NCBI GenBank assembly: GCA_037447655.1
Contig: JBBHKE010003426.1
Span: forward strand, 1 to 64,000
Length of the DNA stretch: 64,000 nt
Direction of reading: 5' to 3'
Origin: Zygnema cylindricum
Taxonomy: Eukaryota; Streptophyta; Zygnematophyceae; Zygnematales; Zygnemataceae
Below the pieces are notes generated by a model, which was not told the DNA's origin, ran no database searches, and was given only the letters and a program-made list of their open reading frames with translations. The translations under genes were made by a program, and so were the position numbers. This document shows, in pieces, positions 34,132 through 46,339 of this stretch (within the stretch, counting starts at the first letter, position 1; every line of letters starts with the position of its first letter).

Positions 34132-35073
34132 CAATGTATTTCGCGTTCGCGTACGAAGCGCTCGACTTCGTTTCGCGTCTATGTAATTGCATGGAGATAT
34201 TTCGTGCGATTACTTCGCACGTGTGAATTTGTGACGATTTATGTTGGACGTCACTTTCATATCGGATTGGCGTTTGAAGCGTTCAGCTTCGATTCGCCAG
34301 TACACATTTTGTGTACGTTTGGAATTTAGTATCTTTGGAGTATTGGCGTTTGGCGCTGAAACGTACGACTTCGTTTCGCGTCAATATTTAATGAGTCAGC
34401 GAACGAAATGTACGATTTCGTTTCGCGTCACTTTTGTTTTTACGTGCAGGTGAGTAATTTCGTGTGCAGGTGCTCATTTCGTGCGCACGCACGAAACTTC
34501 TCTTTTGGAGTTTCGCGTTCTGGAAGAAGAAGGCGTGTACGCCTTCCTTCGTGGAAGTTTCCTTTCAGTGTGCTACAGCCAGGAAGGAGACTGGAGTTTG
34601 CCGCCATGCTAGCTTTACTTGTTTTACCTTGTAAGCTAGTTAGCGAGACTATTTAGGCAGCATAGTTCAGCTGCAGAGTTATCCTTGAATTAGATTTGGA
34701 TCAACTGAAGAGAAAAGATGTAGATCCTTTGTAATCGATTAAGAGAGAGGGGAAGATCCTTAGTGATCGATTAAGAGAGAGAGAGAAAGACCCCAGATCC
34801 TTTGTGGTCAATTAAGAGGCGTTAAGGATCCTTAGTGATCCATTTGGAGAAAAGAGGTTTTACGGAGAATAATCATTATTGAGTGATCTTTTAAGAGTGA
34901 AGAGTTTATCTTTGAAGAGAGAGGAGTTGATGTAAAGAGGCTTCGACAAGGAACACTTAAATATATTTTTGGCCGATTATCATCTTGTTGTTTATGAGCT
35001 TCCGCTCTTTTATGCTTTATGTGTTTTTTTTAGCATTTAATTTTGAGTAGGTTATTTATTTAAAGTTCCAACA
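34132..35073 (+). repeat. Main part of the 5' LTR of the LARD-like element
   Basis: The sequence from CAATGTATTTCGCG to AAAGTTCCAACA is nearly identical to 37614-38544, differing by a short deletion in the 3' copy (CTATGTAATTGCATGG shortened) and a handful of substitutions. High identity implies recent insertion. Confidence 0.92.
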
Positions 35074-35090
35074 ATTGGTTTCAAAGCAGG
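35074..35090 (+). promoter_or_regulatory. Primer-binding site (initiator Met-tRNA type)
   Basis: ATTGGTTTCAAAGCAGG directly follows the 5' LTR end. Plant Copia elements carry TGGTATCAGAGC here, complementary to the initiator Met-tRNA 3' end; this version differs at two positions. Confidence 0.82.
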
Positions 35091-37566
35091 TTATGCTTCA
35101 GTTGAGAGATGTGTCAGCAATGAGAGGATAATTGAATTCCTTTTTCGGCTCAGTTTGAAGGTTCCCTTCCGTCTTACCCTTCACGTTCGGGAAAATTGGC
35201 AATTCGGAAATTTGGCTTCAAAATTCCGTGGATGAGTTGATAAAATTAATGAAGAAGAAAGGGAGGAGAAATCGGATTCTTGTTCCGGTTTAAAAGAAGA
35301 AAAGATTAGAGTTGAGATGGAGGTAGAGAGTGATTATTTTCTTGGAAGCAAAAATAGTACTCCTTCCCTCCTTGCGGCTTCGACTTTTGTTCGACTTTTG
35401 TTCGGAGATACCATTCAGTTTTTATTTGAGTTTTATTTGAGGAAGAATCTCGGATGTATGGAGTCCCGAGTAATTTGGAAGATCAATTTCCGAAAGTGTT
35501 CGACAAATTGATGTGGTATTTTGATGCCCAATTGCAATCTGAAGCAAGAGGTAGAGAGGGGAAGAATCATCTCTCCCAAGTTGAATGGCAATGGAGATGA
35601 GAGTGGAGGAGACGAGTATGTAAAGAAAGAGAAGGGGAAATTGTCACGTATACTTCCGAGGAGGAAAGATGACATTTATGGAGTTTGAGGAAATATTATT
35701 CCTCAATGTTACATAATTTATTTTTGGGCAAAGGTCGTGTAAGAGGTGACCGAAGCGATTGCGGTATTGACCGCGGTCATGTTGATGATTTTGAATTTGG
35801 AATTTATGTCGATTATGGAACCAACGACATATTTCATATTTTTGTTTTGATGATTGATTCGATAAGTGGAGAATGAAGATTAAGAGAAAATCTTAATCTT
35901 CAATTGATTTTTATGAGGATTTCAAATTTTATGATTTCTCGAACATTGCGGATTTTAAATTGTAGGAAAAATTGCAAGTCTATATTCGGAAGAGAAAATT
36001 GAAGAGAAATATTGACATGAAGAGTGACATTCAAGTTTACATTGATGATTGGAGTAATTCAATTTTTAATTCCCAAGTAATTTTGAATTGCTCGAAATTT
36101 AAAGGGTTTTACATTCAGTTTACAATTAAGCTTCAACGTTGTAGAATTGGAATCTCAATTGGAGGAAGAGAAAAAAAGAGTACAAATTGTTCAAATGAGT
36201 TTTAAGTTACGAGGGGGAAGAGGCCGAATAAGATTTTCTATTTTCTTCGGCAAGGAGAAATGATTTCACACTCGCATCATTCTATTTCTGGTGTAAGGGA
36301 AATCAAATCTATCTGTTGACTATTTTGTGTGCGAGAATGTTGTAAAGAGCCCACAGTCGATTTCGAATTAAAAGGATTCGGAAATTGAGAAGCGATAATG
36401 GAGGCGGCAAAAAAAGAGAGAATTGAGAAAGAAAAAAAACATGAGAATTAATTTGGGTCCTTTTTGACGTCAGGTGATAAAGAGAAAGCGAAGTTATATT
36501 TTTGTGCATGCTTACAATTTTTGTACGCCCACATGTGGAGTGACGCGACTATTTGTACTGTCACCAATTAAAGAGGATTTCCAATTAAGTTTGGATGTCG
36601 GTTGCAAGCCCGAGAGGGGGTCATTTGAAAGCCTCCTAAAATACAGTTGCGGTTAACTGCTATGTGGATTGATAAAGGTGCTGTGGAGATTTATAGTTTC
36701 ACAATCTGATTATTGCGTACTTGTGAAAAGACGTGAGTATGTACTTTTGAGTTGGAAGATTACCGAATATATTGGTGACCTATATTTTTGCGTCGTCTGT
36801 TTATTTTGTCCGGTGGTTTAAGGTCGTTATGGTACAGTACCCATACCATGTGACATCATTTTTTTTTTTTTTTTTTTTGCCCACCAAAAATTATTTATTT
36901 TTGGAGTTACATTTGACGAAAGAGAAGTCGTTCCGTACAGACAGGCGATTGAACGCTTGGTGTATTTTAGAGAAGGAACGATGATGCCGGATATTCAGAC
37001 GGTCGTTTTGGTCGTCGTCATATATTGGCATGCTAGGAATTATTCCATGAACGTCAAGCGAATCTTTCGATATATTTTTTTTTGTTACGATTGATTTGGG
37101 ACACGTCTTTTGATTGGTGAAATTTCATTGGAGTACATTTTTTCTTTTAGTATTTTGAATGCCAATTGGGGCGGCAATTTCGACCTTGATTTCGAAAATT
37201 CAACGGCCGGTTACGTATTAATTTGGAGCGGCAGTCGATAATTGTTTTGACGATGTTCGAACAAATGAGGATTTGCCACGTGGAGAAGTCTTGTATGATT
37301 ATGCAATTATTTATGTTTTTTTTTTATGAGTAAGCGACAACGAATTGAATTTGGTTACGCTTGTGGAATCTTTGACTTTTGGCGAATCGACAAATTGACC
37401 GACGTCGCGTTTGTCAGTTGATGTTAATTTTTGGAGGAATTTGGAGTTCGACGATTCCCACAATAAAGAGGGGATTGTTACATTATTTTGCGAATCGTGA
37501 AAGAGGAAAAAATCGCGTGGAGTTTTGATTTAAAGAGTTTTGGCGATTCTACCAATGAGAGGGGGA
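35091..37566 (+). other. Non-coding interior of the LARD-like element
   Basis: About 2.5 kb of purine-rich, AT-rich sequence with many short frames and no gag, protease, integrase or RT motif. A T18 run lies at 36859-36878. A purine-rich GAGAGGGGGAT just before 37567 is the likely polypurine tract. A short stretch near 35450-35560 is open in one frame (VPSNLEDQFPKVFDKLMWYF) but matches nothing I know. Confidence 0.65.
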
Positions 37567-38544
37567 TTTTAAGATTCATTGTTGAATCGCACGAAGTGAC
37601 GCTTCAATGAACCGCAATGTATTTCGCGTTCGCGTACGAAGCGCTCGACTTCGATTCGCGTATGGAGATATTTCGTGCGATTACTTCGCACGTGTGAATT
37701 TGTGACGATTTAAGTTGGACGTCAATTTCATATCGGATTGGCGTTTGAAGCGTTCAGCTTCGATTCGCCAGTACACATTTTGTGTACGTTTGGAATTTAG
37801 TACCTTTGGAGTATTGGCGTTTGGCGCTGAAACGTACGACTTCGTTTCGCGTCAATATTTAATGAGTCAGCGAACGAAATGTACGATTTCGTTTCGCGTC
37901 ACTTTTGTTTTTACGTGCAGGTGAGTAATTTCGTGTGCAGGTGCTCATTTCGTGCGCACGCACGAAACTTCTCTTTTGGAGTTTCGCGTTCTGGAAGGAG
38001 AAGGAGTGTACGCCTTCCTTCGTGGAAGTTTCCTTTCAGTGTGCTACAGCCAGGAAGGAGACTGGAGTTTGCCGCCATGCTAGCTTTACTTGTTTTACCT
38101 TGTAAGCTAGTTAGCGAGACTATTTAGGCAGCATAGTTCAGCTGCAGAGTTATCCTTGAATTAGATTTGGATCAACTGAAGAGAAAAGATGTAGATCCTT
38201 TGTAATCGATTAAGAGAGAGGGGAAGATCCTTAGTGATCGATTAAGAGAGAGAGAGAAAGACCCCAGATCCTTTGTGGTTAATTAAGAGGCGTTAAGGAT
38301 CCTTAGTGATCCATTTGGAGAAAAGAGGTTTTACGGAGAATAATCATTATTGAGTGATCTTTTAAGAGTGAAGAGTTTATCTTTGAAGAGAGAAGAGTTG
38401 ATGTAAAGAGGCTTCGACAAGGAACACTTAAATATATTTTTGGCCGATTATCATCTTGTTGTTTATGAGCTTCCGCTCTTTTATGCTTTATGTGTTTTTT
38501 TTAGCATTTAATTTTGACTAGGTTATTTATTTTAAGATCTAACA
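37567..38544 (+). repeat. 3' LTR of the LARD-like element
   Basis: It is uninterrupted and shows the sequence missing from the split 5' LTR. It ends TAAGATCTAACA, directly followed by the target duplication GCGTG. Confidence 0.92.
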
Positions 38545-38549
38545 GCGTG

Positions 38550-41270
38550 ATGTGACGGATCGCACGCGGAAAAAATAAAAGTACGATATTGTAAGTTACT
38601 GTACTTTACGGTATCAATAACACGACATTTTGGCGTGACGTCGAATTTGTTTGGACGTAAATCGCCCTTGACGTTAACTTACGTCAATATAAACGTTGCT
38701 ATGTGATTAATGTTGCCATACGATTAAGTCCCGATGACTCAACTCCGTCCGTACCAAACCATCCTTAACGTCGTAGACCGCGGGTCAACTGTCGCGATCA
38801 CTTTGTCGTCGTCGCTATACTGTACTGTAGTGTAGAGGTTTCGAACTGTCCTGTCAAGGGTGCAAACCATAGTTCCAAAGTAGGCGTTTTTTGGTAGGCC
38901 TTTTGAAGGCCGCCTTTAGCGTAAGTTTTGTTACGGGATTTCCATGTGATCTTCTTAGATCGCTACTTTCATCAACGACCGTCCGATCGTCCGAATCTGA
39001 CGATAGTCCTATCGTAAGTTGTGTTATGGGCTTTTCATGTGATCTTCTTAGATCGTTACTTTCATCAACGGTGGTCAGATTGTCCAAATCTGACGGTTTA
39101 AATAAAAAGTCGCTCAAAACTCACAGAAAAAATTCTTTTTGTCCGATTTTTTTTTTCAAATTTAGACATGAAGTTTAATTCTCTATCGATCCATGTGCAA
39201 CTCAACCCTGTTACTATTTTATTTCATTTTGCGGCCAATACAATATGGGTCTTAAGGCCATATTGTATGTTTTGCATACAATAGGCATATTGTATGGGCG
39301 TACGGTCACCTACTTTTGAACTATGGTGCAAACTACAAAGAATCGATCGTCCCTGTCGCAGCGATATCGTTTCACTTACTTGTACGGCATTGACGACATC
39401 CTGGTACCTGTCATGGCCACCTTGATGTCGTCGGCCGCGGGTCAGCTAACACGATCACTTTGTCGTTGTCGCTGTACTGTAGTGTAGCGCGCGGGGGACA
39501 CGGTGCTTTGCCCTTTGGCGTCGCGTTAGAGTTAAGTCTAATACGTTGCCGTATTAACTCTATTTGAGATATTGCAAAAATAATAGTGTATATATAAACA
39601 CTATTACATGGTCAAAAAGAAACATAACGGTAATACCAAACCTTTCAACCAAAGAGACGCTTATTAGAGTTAAGTTTGACCCTAAAATGGGTAATGATTC
39701 ACAAAACGACAACAAATTACTGTCACATTGTACAAAAATTAAAGTAAAGTTACAAAATTTAGGATTGAAGAAAAGCGGCGCCTAGAAAACGGCAATTGAT
39801 ATCAAACCAACGGCAAATGCGGAGAGAACACAAAAAATAGATTTTGTGTTCTGACTAATCCCAACCACATCTTCGTCCTCTGGTGGGTGAATTCAGAATC
39901 TCGCAGAGCCATTTTCACATGACGCCGCCATTTTTTCGGCAAGATACGGATCGTCTCCCCGCCGCCTCGCTGAGTCTCGCGACATCCATCGACTCCATAC
40001 CTCATTTTAGGGTTTATAACAGTATTAGGGTACACAACAATATGCCGAAACAACCAGAGGAATCGCGCCATTATCGTCGCTATAAATTAAAGGGTTTATG
40101 AAGGATTGTTGGGTAAGTGCGCATTCCACCATATTTTTTCATATCTTTCGCACCCTCTACCTTATTATTCTTCCACCTTTTTCATTCTCTATCTCTTTTT
40201 ATCCCTTTACCTCTTCATTTTCGCATTGCCTATCTCTCGCATTCTTTCCCATTTCATTTGCTTACCTTTCTCCCTCACTCTCTTCTCCCCTCTCTCTCTC
40301 TCACCCATTTTGTCCCATACCCTTTCTCTAATCTTCTCTCTCATTCCCTTTTTCTCACTGTTCCGTCTCTCTCTGTCCGTCATTTTTCTCGTTTTATTTG
40401 TTTAGCCCATATAACCCCTACTAATCCGTTATCTTCCTCTCTCTTTCGTATGTAAAACTATCATCTTTGATCAACTTCTATCCGACGGCCGTTGTATTGG
40501 GGAGCGCCCTACAGCAACATGTGATCGTAGGGAAAAAGAAAGCATCATTTTGAAGGTGTTGGAAAGGATGAAAGTTTCGGGAGTAAACTTTGAGGAGCTT
40601 TGCATAGATCTGTATTTGTCGTCACCGATCGTTGCTAATTAGTTAGTGTGTGTAATATTACCAAGTTGTTAAATTATTTTTAAGGGGATTTTCGAGCTAT
40701 AGGTACAAACGTTAAGAATTATGTTAGTACATAGAGTTTTTAGGAATATTGAAGATTAATAGGCCTATATTTTTGTTTTAGTTTAACGTTGTGAATTTAT
40801 ATCATCGTGAAATATACAAATTTTGTATTTTTTTTCCCATTGTTGTTAATCAATGATTTTATTAGTGTCAACTTAGTATATATATTTTTATTAATTGTGT
40901 GTTTTTTATTGCTTTCATGTTGTACCGATGACTTTTTCGCATTGGAATATATTAAATCTCGGTGTCTTTTCATTTGTGTATCATCTGCATATGTTGAAAA
41001 TATGCATTAATATTTCTTATCACCGCGTATATTACTTGAACTGTGCGTTTCCTACATGGAAGATTCTGCTTACATCATTCAATCCAGTTTTTATGGTTTC
41101 AGCCTCGTCAAAATTGGTATTTTTGCCATGGTAAAAACCTTCTTACTTGTTCAGAGTTTTAATAATATCCATCTAATATGTAAACTCACGGTTCACGGAC
41201 CAGCGATGAACCAAACTCGCAGGTGTAAAGCCATGCGATCAGACAAACAACGTTACAATGAATTCCATGA
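38550..41270. other. No recognisable gene; small repeats
   Basis: I see no supportable gene. A 93-bp tandem duplication lies at 38920-39106 (both copies with CATGTGATCTTCTTAGATCG and TACTTTCATCAACG). Around 39239-39300 ATACAATATGG / CCATATTGTAT form local palindromes. 40130-40340 is pyrimidine-rich (CT-rich). GGTGCTTTGCCCTTTGG at about 39500 repeats a word from 29.69 kb. Confidence 0.55.
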
Positions 41271-41398
41271 TTTGCATTCAGCGACGAGGCAATGTCTGCT
41301 TTGTCGGAGATAATGATGATTCACTTTCGCCGCTGGAATTCCAGTCAGCAACGAGACAACCTCTACTTTGTCGAAGACGATGCAGAAACTGTTTCAAA

Positions 41399-41710
41399 GC
41401 TAGATTTCCATCCAGCGACGAGACAAACTGTTTCAAAGCTGGATTTCCATCCAGCGACGAGACAAACTGTTTCAAAGCTGGATTTCCATCCAGCGACGAG
41501 ACAAACTGTTTCAAAGCTGGATTTCCATCCAGCGACGAGACAAACTGTTTCGTAGCTGGATTTCCATCCAGCGACAAGACACTCTCTACATCGTCGAAGA
41601 TGATGCAGAAACTGTTTCAAAGCTGGATTTCCATCCAACGACAAGACAACCTCTGCTTTGTCGAAGATGATGCAGAAGCAATTTCATTGCTGGGTTTCTA
41701 TCCAGAGACG
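41399..41710. repeat. 39-bp tandem repeats with a built-in hairpin
   Basis: Units at 41399, 41438, 41477, 41516 and 41555 begin GCTGGATTTCCATCCAGCGA (first: GCTAGA) and end CTGTTTCAAA. GCTGGAT-TTCC-ATCCAGC is a perfect 7-bp-stem hairpin. Two further, longer units follow to 41710, with extra CGAAGATGATGCAGAA. As 39 is a multiple of three, frames on both strands stay open (for example CFKAGFPSSDETN repeated), which I treat as incidental. Confidence 0.93.
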
Positions 41711-42250
41711 ACAGTGTCCCTACATCGTCGAAGGTCACGGAGAAGCAGTTTCACAGCTGGATCTCCATCCAACGACGAGAAATTCTCGCCGCTGAAAGGG
41801 CAATCATTAACTATGTACGTGAAAATGCTGTACAAATTATGAACTTCCTCGATGGATGATGAATCAGCGACGAAGAATACTCGTCACTGATTAGTTTAGG
41901 GTGTACAATGCAGCAATATATATAATTCCATACTACACGTACAGTGAAATATTTAACACCAGAATAACATCATCTCAAGGTAAATACATAATAAATTTCA
42001 TAAATTCATCCAATTCCACATTAAGCCAAACATGTAAACTTGAGAAATACCGAAATTGTATTATCCCATAATAAAACCATACACACATATAAAATTTGTT
42101 TTTTCCCAAGAAGTGAATTAATACTAAACTTCATGGACCGTCTACATTATTCTGCCACAAGTATGACTACTACTCCCACTATAATTAAACTACAATTCTC
42201 AAACTAACATTTAAAAAAAAAAAAAAACAATACGTAGATATATTATATCT

Positions 42251-44138
42251 TTAAAACTCGTTGCCGCTCATCCCTCCCTCGCTGAAAATGCTATCTTGCT
42301 GACTGTCGGCATCTTCAATATTTCGGAGGAATTCTCTTGCCCTTGGGCAAGGAGGTTCCACAACCTCTCCTTCGAAGTGGTTGCGATACTTGGTGATTAT
42401 GTCTTGCAATTGATGTGTGAGCGTGTCTTCTTCCCACCGTACGTCACGTAAAAACAAGCCACATTGAATCATTGCTTTTCGCGCGTAACTCATCTCGTTT
42501 TTGTCTCGCATCGCGTTAACCTCTCGGATAGAATCACGTGCCAATTTTAGAAAAAATGCTTTACGGGGTCCCACCAATTTTCCGGACCATCCACGGCTCG
42601 AAGGTTTGGCCCATTGCCCGGTTTCAATTCCTTTCGCCTTCCAGCTGTCCCATATACGGCTCCACACGTCCTTGATTTTAGAGATGACAAAAGAGTCCCC
42701 CGGTTGAACAAGATGCGTAGCAAGTAGGTGGAAAATAGTGTAAAACGGTGTTTTTGGCCTCCAAGACTCGCTCCAACTCATCGGACGTATTATGACCTCC
42801 ACAGTTATCCAAGAACATGATTTTTTGTCGTCCTTCCCAATCCCCTTGATAAGACCTTGTCTCTTCGAACCACTGTGGGAACACCGTTTTGTCGTTCCAA
42901 CCCTTTGGACCGGTCCGGTAACAAACACCTGAAAATATAAAAAATCAACAAATAGATGACAAATTAATTTTTTATCTTGCTTGCGTAAATTTGCCTTATG
43001 GGGAAAGTAATCTACGTGTACCATAGGTAGCTTGTAATAGGAGTCATTGTTTGAGATAAGAGAAGTTAGAGAGCTAATGAACGAAAATAACGTAAATTTG
43101 TAGTGGGAGAGAGAGGGAGGAGGTATGAGAGGGCGAAGTAGAGAGATATACATATAAGACTATACACAAATATGAGATGGAGATAAATAGAGGGACCTTC
43201 ATGAAAGATAAACATACATCAAAATAAAAATGAAAACATTAGATTTGGGAGAAAAAACTCACCCGGGACGGTGTCCGGTAAACCTTGTATCGGGTAACTC
43301 CTCCCACGATTTGCAAAAATAATCATAGGGTTTTCGATACGAGCGTTCACCCCACCAGTTATTCGCACCATGAGAGTCATAGATTCACCTCCCCCCGCGA
43401 CGTCGGCGTATTCACCACATCATCCCCTCGAAATCCCAAAGTCTTTCCATTGTCGATGTTGACGATCACGTGTGTTTCATCCATGTTTTCCACAAGGTCT
43501 TCGTTGAAAATTCCTAGTATACATGCAATGGCAAACCAAAACAAGCAAATTTCATACTTTTTTAGAATATGTCATTAGGTAGTGAATACAACGAAAACAA
43601 AACACATTTCAAAAAAAGGAACCATCATTATAATATTTTCATAATGTAGAGTGACTCACCGGATTCAAACCCTCGCTTCAGCACGCCAATGTGGAAGGCC
43701 ACGGTACGCTCAATGTATTCTTCTTTCTCGGGTGAGCATTGTAGTTTACCCTTTTGTGCCCGCACAACAATGTTGTGCTTCTCTTGACACCGTTGCACCC
43801 ACCTTTTATTTATTACCGGATGTATTTCGGACCCGTCCTTGTTGAACCTTTCCGGTCGTACTCCTTCCTCCTTTCTCTTATAATGTCCCTAGCGATGTCC
43901 CCGAGAATTGTGTTGGACATCTTCATACCCGCTTTCTTAAAACGTTCAAAATCGGAAAGTAACTCTTCGTGTATAACTGTCACCCAAGCGGCTTCCTTCC
44001 TTCCTCGTCCCGGGAAAGCCTTGGTAACCGCCACCGATCTCCTTCCAAAACTAGAAGAAGAGAATGTGCGGGTTGTCTCTCGTATACCGTCGAGCGTATT
44101 CCTCCTCTCTATCCACCATCGCTTGGCCTTTTGATACT
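42251..44138 (-). pseudogene. pogo-like (DDE_1) transposase, catalytic exons
   Basis: Three minus-strand exons are joined by GT-AG introns: 44138-43660, 43513-43263 and 42928-42251. The first reads YQKAKRWWIERRNTLDG and later, after a frameshift, INKRWVQRCQEKHNIVVRAQ, KGKLQCSPEKEEYIERTVAF and GVLKRGFESG, a DNA-binding-type region. The second has NMDETHVIVNIDNGKTLGFR (first catalytic Asp), then a frameshift, then SMTLMVRITGGVNARIENPM and YPIQGLPDTVPG. The third has GVCYRTGPKGW, MFLDNCGGHN (second Asp), a frameshift near 42725, then ATHLVQPGDSFVISKIKDVW (third Asp) and SYARKAMIQCGL. Splice joins preserve P-G|G-V-C-Y. All catalytic residues survive, but three frameshifts make it inactive as read. 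Confidence 0.8.
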
Positions 44139-44649
44139 CTGTACACAATACACAATGTGAAGAATTAAATGAGTTTCATTATGTGTGTCACTTCATTAGT
44201 CACAATGGTTAGCAATACAGCAAATTAAATTGACACTAAAGAGATGCGAGAATATTTAGCGACGAAGTGCTACTCTCGATGAATCAGCGACGACAGAAAG
44301 TCGTCGTTAAATCAACGAATTGACATCTTTTTTCGTAAACGACGATGATACGAAGTCGTTTGCGGACCACCAATGAAAATTCGACAGTCCAGCGACGACC
44401 CTGTCTCGTCGTTAAACCGGGAATGAGAACTATCAAACACAATGCCGACATCAGCAAATCCAAAGGTAAGAGTTAAAGTTAAATTTACATTCACAAGGCT
44501 AGGAAATGGAAGAGATATATTAAATTTGTACACGTATGGAAAAAATAAAAAACAAACAAAACATTGGGACATGCAATGTAGGGTGAGGGAGAAATCGGGA
44601 TACCTCTCTGTCGAATAAAGGCCATGAAATTGACCTTCATCATCTCGCA

Positions 44650-46179
44650 TCAATGACGCTTAATTCTTGCAAGCTCTCGCGTGAGATTATTAATTAAGCG
44701 ACGAACCTCTCTCATCGCTAATTCTTGAGCCTCGACCCGCCGATTGAGATTTTCAACTTCATTCCTCAATTGCTCCAATTCCGGCGGTGGAGGGGGCTCT
44801 TAGACATGTGGTACCCTCGGAATTTCCCAAAGGTACGTACGCCTCACTTGCACATTTTGAAAGCGTTGTAAAAGGGCACTTCGAGCCTCTAAAAATTCTT
44901 TTAGCTCCGGAGTACGAGTTGCATGACGTAGAATGGTGAATAACCGTGGATCCCAAGGGTGATAATGCCGCATTAATTCGGGCACATCGATTTTGAATCC
45001 GATCGGTCTACGTACAATCCATGTAAAACGATCATCATTAGGCTGAAAATGCCTAATGTAAGGGAAATTTGAAGCATGGTTGTACGATGCGATGTACAAC
45101 CATGTTGGGTGGGCAAGGACATCCGGAGGGATGTCTAGAATTTCCGGGACGGGGTTCAAATTCCGTACGAGAGGCCGAGCCTCCCCATAACGCCAATAGT
45201 CCGGCCACTCCTCGACCGGGATATAGTGGGCCGCCGATGGTCGGAAGCCATCCATGGCCTCATCTCCGACGGGAGGCGGAAAAAACCAATCGGGTTCTTC
45301 CTCTCGAACGGGAACATCATAGTCGGCCGGAATTTGAGGTAGTTGTACCGCCAAGATAGCCCTTTCGCGGTTCGGTGAAGGAGGAAAAGCAACGACCTCA
45401 TCTTCGTCTCCATATTTTTCCTCCATGCGCCTCTCCGAGCTCTCGGAAGATTGCTCGTCCGAGGTTGTCGGATCGTCCTCGTATCTCGTCACCGGAATGT
45501 CCGACGAATCGGTTTCTTCCGGCACTTCCCCCTCTTCCGTAGGCTCTTCCCCGTCCTCTATAGGCTCGTCCGACGCGGTTCCCGAGGGGTCGTATTCTTC
45601 GTCTTCTTCCTTACCTCCTTCTACTTCTCGGACACCTTCTTCCTCGGCTCCAACCCCTTCATCCGGAACCCCCCCCCTCCAGCACACTTCTCCTTACTAC
45701 CTCTCCGTCCCTGTCCCTCCCCTCCCCACCACCTCCGATTCCTCCATCGCCTCTATTTCGGCACCCGATTCCTCCCCTTCCATCAAAACCAACTCCATTC
45801 CAACCCTTTCCCCACCACCCTCCTCCGGTTCAACCCTATTCCCTAATACTCTTCCGGTTGCCCCCCTCTCTCGAACTACCACCTCCGCTCCCGGTATCTC
45901 ATGCCCAACCGCCTCCTCTTCCAAACTTTGCCTTTCTTCCGCCCCCTCTATTTCCTTCTCCCTGACCAGTTCCGCCCCTTCCTAACGTTCTCTTTCAATA
46001 TCCTCCCCTACCGCTATCTCCCTTTCTTCCCTAAACTGTTCTATAGCCGCCTCCCTTTCCCTCACTAAATTCTCCCCTCTAGGTATATGACCCCCTACCT
46101 CGGTTTCATTTAGTCTTGGACGATATCGTCGCTGAATGGCAGAGCGAAGTCGTTTGAATTGTCGTCGGTCGCCCTCCAT
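44650..46179 (-). CDS. Unknown acidic protein nested in the transposase intron
   Basis: From ATG at 46179 the minus strand reads MEGDRRQFKRLRSAIQRRYR, then long Glu/Arg-rich and Glu/Asp/Ser-rich stretches (with a TAG near 45983 and a frame change near 45690), then a folded-looking part from about 45330: PDWFFPPPVGDEAMDGF, YIPVEEWPDYWRYGEARPLV, HPTWLYIASYNHASNFPYIR, RPIGFKIDVPELMRHYHPWD, FLEARSALLQRFQNVQVRRT. After a TAA at about 44803 the frame continues with ELEQLRNEVENLNRRVEAQE to a stop at 44650, a probable coiled coil. It lies on the same strand as the transposase, between its first exon and the DNA-binding exon. I recognise no family. It could be an accessory transposon protein or an unrelated inserted gene. 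The breaks suggest decay. Confidence 0.5.
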
Positions 46180-46339
46180 GGAGAAAAAAAACAATTGCTT
46201 CCCGGGAAACAAAGTATATACACAATTAAGGGAGAAAAAAACAACCTAAAAGAGTCACTTTTGGTCAGACCTTTACTCAGATCGTGCTGCTGTAAAAACG
46301 TAGACAACTATTCACTGACGGAAAATTTAACCGTTGGCC

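Larger units (their letters stand above)
29841..38544 (+). mobile_element. Non-autonomous LTR retrotransposon (LARD-like) with nested insert
   Basis: The two LTRs are nearly identical over about 940 bp (34132-35073 and 37614-38544). The 5' LTR starts TGTTAGATTCAT at 29841 and is split after 29887 by a 4.2-kb insertion. A primer-binding site follows at 35074. The 2.5-kb interior carries no recognisable gag or pol. The whole element is flanked by GCGTG (29836-29840 and 38545-38549). The joined flanks rebuild a sequence like 48.82-48.87 kb (ACGACA.CTTGGCGTGATGT). Terminal inverted repeats TGTTAGAT / AAGATCTAACA support the boundaries. It depends on enzymes supplied elsewhere; the primer site suggests a Copia partner. 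Confidence 0.85.

Noticed and set aside
39802-40071. 89-codon minus ORF
   Set aside because: No recognisable domain, no repeat relationship, and length is expected by chance.
41399-41710. Regular direct repeats considered as a CRISPR array
   Set aside because: Units are contiguous with no unique spacers, and the DNA is eukaryotic.
41258-41842. 194-codon plus-strand ORF with repeated CFKAGFPSSDETN
   Set aside because: The 39-bp tandem repeat keeps frames open on both strands; no start context, flanking domain or homologue supports a protein.
45425-45985. Ser/Pro-rich plus-strand ORF of 186 codons
   Set aside because: It is the antisense shadow of the acidic minus-strand ORF; the minus frame has better start, length and structured C-terminal part.
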